The notes under the pieces: model-generated
Seen by the model: the letters and a program-made list of their open reading frames with translations, nothing else
Database searches by the model: none
Told to the model about the DNA's origin: nothing
Translations under genes and position numbers: made by a program
Assembly (NCBI GenBank): GCA_034003585.1
Contig: JAVEYH010000033.1
Location: forward strand, 1-29,904
Direction of reading: 5' to 3'
DNA: 29,904 nt
Source: JAPXSY01 sp034003585
GTDB lineage: Bacteria; Verrucomicrobiota; Kiritimatiellia; RFP12; UBA1067
Part shown: positions 1 to 5,344 of the stretch, in pieces
Layout of the letters: every line of letters starts with the position of its first letter
Position numbering within the stretch: position 1 is the stretch's first letter

Positions 1-810
1 TTGAACGGCGAATTCCGCAAGTTCTTTCCCCAAGTGGACGCGCAACCTATTTTGCGGGTCGTTGAGACGCGCAGATACTGGATCAACCAGAAACTCCTGG
101 CACTTTCCCTCGGCAAGAAGACTTTTGACATTGCCGAAGCGGTAATCGAGATCATTAACGAGTACGCCAAGGCGAAACAGGCGTCATTTGCCGGTTTCAT
201 CAAGACCTGCGAACAATTGCGGGACATTTCCAAGCAGAAGCACGACAAGGTGGAGGAATTCGTTCTCGGATTGTTGGCACCAAATGTCGATGCCCGCATA
301 TTTGAAATCGTGAGTTACGCGATTCTCAAGTTCTTCTATCACGACCAAACGGTCTACTTTGGTTTTCAGTTGGATGCGTTAGAGAAATCCCCCTTGGTTC
401 TCTACAAGACCGGACGCACAAATGCCAATGACGGCGGCATTGACTTCGTCATGACGCCTCTGGGCCGATTCTTCCAAGTGACCGAGACACTTGATGTTCG
501 GAAGTACTTCCTTGATATCGACAAGATCGAGCGGTACCCAATTACATTCGTCATCAAAGCAACGGAATCAGTCGATGATCTTCTCAAGAAACTGCGGGGA
601 GGTGCAGAGCGCCAGTATTCCGTTAAGGCGATAGTCGCAAAGTACATGGCCTGCATTGAGGAGGTCATCAATATACCGATCCTGCAAGAACGATTCAGGG
701 AAGGTGTCGCGCAAGGGTACCTCAACAGCATAATGACCGAGATCGTCAGACAGAGCAAAGTCGAGTTCAATTACGAGGAACCCGACGACGAGGACAATGA
801 CGAGGAATGA
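1..810 (+). CDS. Putative restriction-endonuclease-like protein, probably 5'-partial
   Basis: The frame is open from the first base (TTG) to a TGA at 808-810, giving 269 residues, and may begin upstream of the window. Around residues 139-160 the stretch GRTNANDGGIDFV is followed by GRFFQVTE. An acidic residue on one strand followed by a Q/E-x-x-E strand resembles the core of PD-(D/E)xK nucleases of the type II restriction class, and the N-terminal half looks helical. I cannot name the family, and the usual catalytic lysine is not evident (QVTE). The C-terminus is very acidic. No methyltransferase gene is visible. Base composition is more AT-rich than the rest of the window, suggesting transfer. 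The stop codon lies 4 nt before an attC-like palindrome, as expected for a gene cassette. Alternative: another DNA-binding or nuclease-like protein. Confidence 0.5.
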   Translation: MNGEFRKFFPQVDAQPILRVVETRRYWINQKLLALSLGKKTFDIAEAVIEIINEYAKAKQASFAGFIKTCEQLRDISKQKHDKVEEFVLGLLAPNVDARIFEIVSYAILKFFYHDQTVYFGFQLDALEKSPLVLYKTGRTNANDGGIDFVMTPLGRFFQVTETLDVRKYFLDIDKIERYPITFVIKATESVDDLLKKLRGGAERQYSVKAIVAKYMACIEEVINIPILQERFREGVAQGYLNSIMTEIVRQSKVEFNYEEPDDEDNDEE

Positions 811-814
811 CATC

Positions 815-874
815 GGCCAACAACCAGCGGCACCATACGTCGCTTCGCGCCGCTGGTGCACTGGGACGTTCGGG
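815..874 (+). other. Imperfect palindrome resembling an integron attC site
   Basis: This 60 bp element begins with GGCCAAC (815-821, like attC R'') and ends with GTTCGGG (868-874, like R', consensus GTTRRRY, one mismatch). Between them, CCAG (824-827) pairs with CTGG (861-864) and GCACCA (830-835) pairs with TGGTGC (854-859), with a small CG/A internal bulge. The spacers on each side are symmetric at 8 nt. A competing 9 bp stem is also possible (823-831 with 849-857). It starts 4 nt after the stop of the upstream gene. No integrase gene is in view, so the identity is inferred from structure alone. Confidence 0.35.
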
Positions 875-899
875 GAAGCACAATCTTGTGAATGACACA

Positions 900-928
900 T
901 TGAGAAACACTCCGAAAAAGGGTACACT
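900..928 (+). promoter_or_regulatory. Sigma70-like promoter of the small-protein/nucleotidyltransferase module
   Basis: The -35 is TTGAGA (900-905) and the -10 is TACACT (923-928), with a 17 bp spacer. The -10 ends 6 nt before the ATG at 935, so the transcript would start at or next to the start codon (leaderless). It gives the cassette-like module its own promoter. Confidence 0.65.
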
Positions 929-934
929 TAAAAA

Positions 935-1120
935 ATGAAAAACAGGGTCGTTCAGATCGGGAGCGTTAGCAAGAAGAGCCCCTCGGACGATGTCGCTTAC
1001 TGGATGAGCAAGTCGCCTGACGAGCGTATCTCGGCCATTGAATTTTTGAGGAGTCAGCAGTATGAAACTCCCCCAAGACTTCAGAGAGTTTTTAGAATTG
1101 TTCAACGCGAAGGGCGTTGA
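935..1120 (+). CDS. Small protein paired with a nucleotidyltransferase (61 aa)
   Basis: This 61-residue protein carries the central motif YWMSKSPDERISAIEFLRSQ. I recognise it as typical of small proteins encoded just before stand-alone nucleotidyltransferase genes, where the pair is often suspected to be a toxin-antitoxin-like or defence module. No specific biochemical role is known to me. The ATG at 935 is 6 nt after a -10 box and has no ribosome binding site, consistent with leaderless translation. The gene overlaps the following nucleotidyltransferase by 59 bp in another frame, so the two are almost certainly cotranscribed and translationally linked. The C-terminus is basic (RLQRVFRIVQREGR). 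Confidence 0.7.
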   Translation: MKNRVVQIGSVSKKSPSDDVAYWMSKSPDERISAIEFLRSQQYETPPRLQRVFRIVQREGR

Positions 1121-1541
1121 ATACATGATCGTTGGCTCGTATGCGCTAGCCTATTACGGTGCGCCGCGCTATACGGGCGACATGGATGTTTTCGTCCGTC
1201 GCACGGAGGTCAATGCGCAACGCATCATGGTTGCCCTCAATGAGTTCGGTTTTGCGTTTCCCAATCTCACATGGAATGATTTTGTCAAAGACGACACCGT
1301 CATTCAGCTCGGCGTGCCTCCGGTGCGCATCGACATCCTGACCTTTCTTTCCGGCATGGATTGGGACATGGCATCGAGCCACAAGGTTCCGGATGAGATC
1401 GACGGGGTCCCCGTCTTTGTGATCGGAAGGGAAGACTATATTGTCAACAAGAAAGCCAGTGGCCGCGCAAAAGACCTGGCCGATATTGAGGCGCTCGGCG
1501 AGCAGATAACCCCCAACCCGTCAGCCCACACAACGGCGTGA
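1062..1541 (+). CDS. MNT-type nucleotidyltransferase (AbiEii-like fold)
   Basis: The 159-residue protein has the minimal nucleotidyltransferase signature: G25-S26 in VGSYALAYYG, then TGDMDVFV with D40 and D42 as metal ligands, and a third carboxylate D91 in VRIDIL. Relatives transfer nucleotides to proteins or tRNA, and many act in toxin-antitoxin or abortive-infection modules; which one applies here cannot be told. The start is well supported by GAGGAG (1048-1053), 8 nt before the ATG. It overlaps the upstream 61-aa gene, forming a two-gene unit. The C-terminus (KASGRAKDLADIEAL) is the usual end of this family. The last codons run into an attC-like palindrome, and the TGA lies in its loop. 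AT content and position suggest mobile accessory DNA. Confidence 0.8.
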   Translation: MKLPQDFREFLELFNAKGVEYMIVGSYALAYYGAPRYTGDMDVFVRRTEVNAQRIMVALNEFGFAFPNLTWNDFVKDDTVIQLGVPPVRIDILTFLSGMDWDMASSHKVPDEIDGVPVFVIGREDYIVNKKASGRAKDLADIEALGEQITPNPSAHTTA

Positions 1542-1569
1542 CCGCCGTGTGTGGCTGACAACGTCGGAA
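1511..1569 (+). other. Bulged hairpin resembling an integron attC site
   Basis: CCCCAAC (1511-1517) precedes and GTCGGAA (1563-1569) follows a strong hairpin. Bases 1520-1538 pair with 1543-1559 for 17 bp, with single unpaired bases C1527 and A1533 and a 4-nt loop. On the bottom strand the bulged bases are G and T, the bases that are extrahelical in folded attC sites, although their order along the stem appears reversed. Total length is 59 bp, matching the neighbouring element at 815-874. R' has GTC instead of GTT. There is no T-tract, so a terminator is less likely. Confidence 0.35.
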
Positions 1570-1590
1570 CTGAGAAAAGAAGCGAGATGA

Positions 1591-1618
1591 CTCCCGCGGA
1601 GGCGCGGAGGCGCAGAGG
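1591..1618 (+). repeat. Left copy of 28 bp inverted repeat flanking the GxxExxY remnant
   Basis: This GC-rich 28-mer is built from GGAGGCGC units. Its reverse complement matches 1840-1867 at 25 of 28 positions. The translated forms (such as LCAPAPLREK) are familiar from intergenic repeats scattered in many bacterial genomes, often near GxxExxY genes. Confidence 0.7.
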
Positions 1619-1839
1619 ATGAGGGTATCCAGTTCGACGGAGGCTTCCGGGCCGACCTGATCGTTGAGGACAGGGTAATTCTGGAACTCAAGTCGGTCGA
1701 ACGGGTGGCACCGGCGCACAAGAAGCAAGTTCAGACTTACCTGAAGCTGACCGGCTGCAAGCTGGGCTACCTACTAAACTTCGGAGAAGAAGTCATGAGG
1801 ACCGGAATCACGCGCTGCGTGAATGGTCTTGAGGAACAA
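1612..1839 (+). pseudogene. GxxExxY family protein remnant (C-terminal half only)
   Basis: The frame from about 1612 encodes FDGGFRADLIVEDRVILELK, then SVERVAPAHKKQVQTYLKLT, then GYLLNFGEEVMRTGITR and VNGLEE. This is the C-terminal half of the GxxExxY family (PDDEXK_3-like fold, about 125-135 residues), retaining the D...ELK nuclease-like strand. The N-terminal half with the naming motif is absent: the frame is closed by a TGA at 1588-1590 and has no start codon before the conserved region. It has no native stop; the frame reads on through the right repeat. The remnant sits exactly between two inverted 28 bp repeats. I call it a decayed or partly mobilised gene. Confidence 0.8.
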
Positions 1840-1867
1840 CCTCTGCGCCCCTGCGCCTCTGCGGGAG
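1840..1867 (-). repeat. Right copy of 28 bp inverted repeat flanking the GxxExxY remnant
   Basis: The sequence CCTCTGCGCCCCTGCGCCTC and the following 8 bases match the reverse complement of 1591-1618, with three transition-type differences. Confidence 0.7.
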
Positions 1868-1925
1868 AAGAAACCAGAGTTCCAACCACAGGCAACATTC
1901 CTGCGGCGTCGGGGCCGGGACCGGC

Positions 1926-2867
1926 TCAGAGCCCGAGCAGCTTGCGGGCCTGTTCGAATGCCGGCGCGAGATCGATCTTGCGGTCCGCGCAGCCGGCCGT
2001 GCCGTCAAACACATGGACCGCCCCGGCCTGCTCCAGGCCGCGGATGAAGCGGCCGAACTTGGAGTCCGGCTTGCGCAGCGTCATCAGGATCTCGACGCGG
2101 GCGCGGCCCCGGGTGACCGCCTCGCTGATCATGCCGGTGGAGTCGGCGGTCACGAAAATCCGTTCGCAGAGCGAGACGAACGCGGGAATGGGGTTGAAGG
2201 TGTCGCGGCTGTAGAGCAGGGCGTAGTCAAACGGGTGGGAGGCGATCAGCTCCTCAATCGCGGGCGGGGTGCGGCGTGAAGTGGTGACCCAGCGCTCACT
2301 CCCTTCGGTGACGGCGAAAAAACGGTCCAGCTCGCGGCGCAGGGTGGCAACCGAGAGCCCGGCCACGGCGTTGGGGCCGCCCACGATCAGGGCGGCGGCC
2401 GGTTTGCGCTGCGTGTGGCGCGCGCGGAACGCCGCCACGCCGGTCTCGTAAAACGCGGCGTCCGTCGAGGTCAGGTTGACCGGGATCGGGATAACGTTCG
2501 GGGCCGGTCGGGGCCGGTCGAAAGAAGGGGCCAGGATGCAGTCGAAATTCGCCTTCCGGTACCCGGACGGATACAGGATGGCGGCCACCGGGATGCCGCG
2601 CCGCCGCGCCGCGATCTTGCCGGGATAGAAGGCCGTCGAACCGGCGCAGACCACGGCCGCGAAGTAGCCGTCGGTTTTCGCGATCGTGAACGGGGAGTCG
2701 AGCAGCAGTCCCAGCCGGTCGGCGAGATAGGAGAGCCCCTTGTGGAAACGGGAGGGGTAGGCGGCGCGGACGCACTCGTAGCCGTATCCCAGTGCCGCGC
2801 AGAAGGCTTTGGACTGGTTCTCGTGGCCAGCCTTCCCGTCCGTGACGATCAAGAGCTTTTTAGTCAT
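1926..2867 (-). CDS. ELM1/GtrOC1-family protein (putative GT-B glycosyltransferase)
   Basis: The 313-residue protein starts MTKKLLIVTDGKAGHENQS, the hallmark N-terminus of the mitochondrial-fission ELM1 / DUF1022 family. In bacteria this family is a predicted GT-B glycosyltransferase, often linked to lipopolysaccharide core genes. A central VGGPNAVAGLS loop and a C-terminal RIFVTADSTGMISEAVTRG motif fit the donor-binding half of a GT-B fold. No membrane segment or signal peptide is seen, so it is likely cytosolic. It lies 43 nt downstream of the XRE/zinc-ribbon gene on the same strand, probably as the second gene of an operon. Acceptor and donor are unknown. Confidence 0.8.
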   Translation of the reverse strand: MTKKLLIVTDGKAGHENQSKAFCAALGYGYECVRAAYPSRFHKGLSYLADRLGLLLDSPFTIAKTDGYFAAVVCAGSTAFYPGKIAARRRGIPVAAILYPSGYRKANFDCILAPSFDRPRPAPNVIPIPVNLTSTDAAFYETGVAAFRARHTQRKPAAALIVGGPNAVAGLSVATLRRELDRFFAVTEGSERWVTTSRRTPPAIEELIASHPFDYALLYSRDTFNPIPAFVSLCERIFVTADSTGMISEAVTRGRARVEILMTLRKPDSKFGRFIRGLEQAGAVHVFDGTAGCADRKIDLAPAFEQARKLLGL

Positions 2868-2910
2868 GCGGTCCCCGATCCCCTGTTTCTTCCGCCCCGT
2901 CCCGCCCCCG

Positions 2911-3468
2911 CTATTCCGGAGCAGGACCGTCCGGGGCGCTTACCGCGCGCCATTCGGCCAGTTCGCGCCGCCGCCGCGCGGCCCAGGCCTCGGGATCAAC
3001 GCCGTCCGGCGGGCCGCCCGCGACGCGCGCGCGGCCGCATTGGGGGCAGCAGGCCCCCGGCGTCACACCCGCGCCGCAGTGCGGGCACTGCGGCTCCAGC
3101 ACCTCCCCGCAGTAAACGCAGTAGGGCCCCCGCGCCGCCGCCGGTTGCGGCCGCGGCCAGAAGAGCACCTCTCCCGCCACCACATACGGGATGTTCGAGA
3201 AACAGGCCGCGCTGGGACAGTAGCCCGCGCCCGTCCGCGCCGGCTGCGGCGCGTTGTCCGCGCTCCCGGCCTCCTCCAGCGGAACGCCCAGCAGGGAGGC
3301 GATTTTGCCGACCGTCTCCTGCGAGAGTTTTCCGGGCTGGCCCGACTCAAGCATGCTGATCGCGGATTGCGCGCAGGAGACCGCCTGCGCCAGCGCGCTC
3401 TGCGTCATGCCCCGCTCGCGCCGCGCCCGAGCCAATTGCCGGCAAAAGGTTGTCGAAAGCTGTGCCAT
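2911..3468 (-). CDS. XRE-family regulator with zinc-ribbon C-terminus
   Basis: I start at the ATG at 3468 because residues from MAQLSTTFCRQLARARRERG onward form a canonical XRE helix-turn-helix (residues about 5-62: GMTQSALAQAVSCAQSAISM, then LESG). An upstream in-frame ATG at 3552 would add 28 residues that do not look like protein. The remaining residues carry several cysteine pairs (CPSAAC, CVYC, CPHC, CPQC), which look like double zinc ribbons, so the 185-residue protein is likely a DNA-binding regulator with zinc-stabilised C-terminal domains. A CCTGTTGATAA motif lies just upstream of its start and recurs in the next 180 bp, a possible autoregulatory operator. The downstream ELM1-like gene is probably in the same transcript. 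Confidence 0.75.
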   Translation of the reverse strand: MAQLSTTFCRQLARARRERGMTQSALAQAVSCAQSAISMLESGQPGKLSQETVGKIASLLGVPLEEAGSADNAPQPARTGAGYCPSAACFSNIPYVVAGEVLFWPRPQPAAARGPYCVYCGEVLEPQCPHCGAGVTPGACCPQCGRARVAGGPPDGVDPEAWAARRRRELAEWRAVSAPDGPAPE

Positions 3469-3896
3469 GAGATTGAAAAAAACCTGTTGATAACAACGTG
3501 CCGCTAGTATGCGCCAAACCCGGTTGGATCGGCAAGCACAAGATATCGACACAAATTGATAAAGTTAAATCGCGTATTAACAATAAGTTATGATCTATCA
3601 ACAGGGTTATTATCACCTGTTTATAACCTTTGGGGTGATCTTTGGGCGCCCTGTTGATAAGCGTAAGCCGGACCCGCGGGCGGGAGCGAAGGCTGGAGCG
3701 CAAAAGCCGCAAAGGGGGAGGCCGTTTTTCCGCGGCCGCGGCCGGAAGTCGCGGGCTGGCTTGCGCGGCGCGTCTTGCAGGGTGGGCGGTGTGGTCTAGG
3801 GGTGTGGCCTGCTCAGGATTCCGCGCCGGGTTGCGGGCGGAACAGTCAAAAAGGAATCGCTCTCGCGCCGCCGGGTGTGGTTAAATGCGTGGCATT
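3469..3896. promoter_or_regulatory. Divergent intergenic region with AT-rich core and repeated TTATCAACAGG-like motifs
   Basis: No gene is seen in these 428 bp between a leftward and a rightward gene. Four copies of an 11-mer occur: CCTGTTGATAA at 3483-3493 and 3650-3660 (exact), CCTGTTTATAA at 3616-3626 (one mismatch), and the reverse complement at 3595-3605 (one mismatch). Read on the other strand, TTATCAACA differs by one base from the DnaA box TTATCCACA. Bases 3541-3635 are strikingly AT-rich for this genome. Two readings are possible: a replication-origin-like region, or an operator array for the adjacent XRE regulator. A possible minus-strand promoter is TTGCCG, 18 bp, CATACT before the XRE gene. 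The rest, 3661-3880, is GC-rich without visible features. Confidence 0.5.
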
Positions 3897-5327
3897 ATGA
3901 AACCGTTCATTCACGACGACTTCCTGCTCGGCAATGCGGCGGCGCGCGAGCTGTATCACGGCTATGCCGCAGACATGCCGATCCTCGATTACCACTGCCA
4001 CCTCCCTCCCGCGGAGATCGCGGGGGACCGGCGCTGGGAGAACATGACCCGCTTGTGGCTGGGGGGCGACCATTACAAGTGGCGCGCGCTGCGCTCGAAC
4101 GGCGTGGACGAGCGGTTCATCACGGGCGACGCCCCGGACCGCGAGAAGTTCCAGAAGTACGCGGAGACGCTGCCGTACCTGTTGCGCAACCCGCTCTTCG
4201 ACTGGTCGCAGCTCGAACTCGCGCGCTATTTCGGCATCACGGAGCTGCTGACCCCCGCCACCGCCGAGGCGGTCTGGACCGAGACCGGGAGGCAGCTAAC
4301 GGAACCCGCGTTCAGCGCGCGCGGCCTGATGGCGCGCAGCAACGTGCGCCTGGTCTGCACGACCGACGATCCGGCCGATACGCTGGAGCACCATGCGGCC
4401 CTCCGCGCCGCGGACTTCGCGGTGCGGGTGCTGCCGACCTGGCGTCCCGACAAGGCGCTGGCCCTGGACCGGCCCGCGTTCTGGAACGACTGGCTCGACC
4501 GGCTTGCCGCGGCCGCGAACATGCCGGTGAAGACCTGGGACGATCTGCTCTGCGCCCTGCAGCGGCGGCACGGGGTTTTTGCCGCGCACGGCTGCCGCCT
4601 CTCGGATTACGGGCTCGACACGGTCTATGCCGACCCGTACCTCGGCGCGGAGATCCGCGAGATCTTCCGCCGCGTGCGCCAGGGCGGCGAGGCGACGCGC
4701 GAGGAGGTCTCGGCTTTCCGTTCCGCCTTCCTCTACGAGAGCCTGGCGCTGGACGCGAAAAGCGATTGGAGCGCGCAGATCCACTACGGCGCGATGCGCA
4801 ACAACAATGCGGTCATGTTCAAACGGCTCGGACCGGACACGGGGTTCGACAGCATCGGGGACTGGCATGTGGCGTCGCCGTTGGCGCGGCTGTTCGACCG
4901 GCTCGAGCAGGCGGGCGCCCTGCCGCGGACCGTGGTCTACACCCTCAACCCGCGCGACAACGAGATGGTCGCCACCCTGCTCGGCAATTTCCAGCGCGGC
5001 CCCGAACCCGGCCGCATGCAGTTCGGCAGCGGCTGGTGGTTCAACGACCAGCGCGACGGCATGCTGCGTCAGATGGAGGCGCTCTCCCAGCTCGGGCTGC
5101 TGAGCCGCTTCGTGGGCATGCTGACGGACAGCCGCTCCTTCCTCAGCTACACGCGGCACGAGTATTTCCGGCGCGTGCTCTGCAATCTGCTGGGCACCGA
5201 CATTACGGAGGGCCGGATCCCCAACGATCTCGCCTGGACCGGCGAGATCGTGAAGGACATCTGCTTCCGCAACGCGGAACGGTACTTCGGGTTCGAGCTG
5301 GCGGACGCGCCGCAGGCGCGCGCCTGA
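3897..5327 (+). CDS. uxaC: Glucuronate isomerase (uronate isomerase)
   Basis: Cytosolic uronate isomerase (EC 5.3.1.12) converts D-glucuronate to D-fructuronate and D-galacturonate to D-tagaturonate, the first step of hexuronate catabolism. The 476-residue protein begins MKPFIHDDFLLGNAAARELY, as family members do. It carries the metal-binding H33-x-H35 in DYHCHLPP of the amidohydrolase-type barrel and the family C-terminal motif DSRSFLSYTRHEYFRRVLC. Length is normal (about 470). An in-frame ATG four codons upstream (3885) is possible, but the family alignment favours 3897; no clear ribosome binding site precedes either. The next gene follows with an 18 nt gap and encodes a secreted protein, suggesting a uronate or polysaccharide utilisation unit. 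Confidence 0.93.
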   Translation: MKPFIHDDFLLGNAAARELYHGYAADMPILDYHCHLPPAEIAGDRRWENMTRLWLGGDHYKWRALRSNGVDERFITGDAPDREKFQKYAETLPYLLRNPLFDWSQLELARYFGITELLTPATAEAVWTETGRQLTEPAFSARGLMARSNVRLVCTTDDPADTLEHHAALRAADFAVRVLPTWRPDKALALDRPAFWNDWLDRLAAAANMPVKTWDDLLCALQRRHGVFAAHGCRLSDYGLDTVYADPYLGAEIREIFRRVRQGGEATREEVSAFRSAFLYESLALDAKSDWSAQIHYGAMRNNNAVMFKRLGPDTGFDSIGDWHVASPLARLFDRLEQAGALPRTVVYTLNPRDNEMVATLLGNFQRGPEPGRMQFGSGWWFNDQRDGMLRQMEALSQLGLLSRFVGMLTDSRSFLSYTRHEYFRRVLCNLLGTDITEGRIPNDLAWTGEIVKDICFRNAERYFGFELADAPQARA

Positions 5328-5344
5328 AAAAAGGAGGCCCCGGA

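Noticed and set aside
1511..1570. The bulged hairpin as a rho-independent terminator.
   Set aside because: No T-tract follows; bulge bases and ends fit an attC-like site better, though this is not proven.
3875..5344. An open frame that would extend the secreted 760-aa protein upstream across uxaC.
   Set aside because: It is an Arg-rich high-GC shadow of uxaC in another frame; the ATG at 5345 has a strong AAGGAGG and begins a signal peptide.
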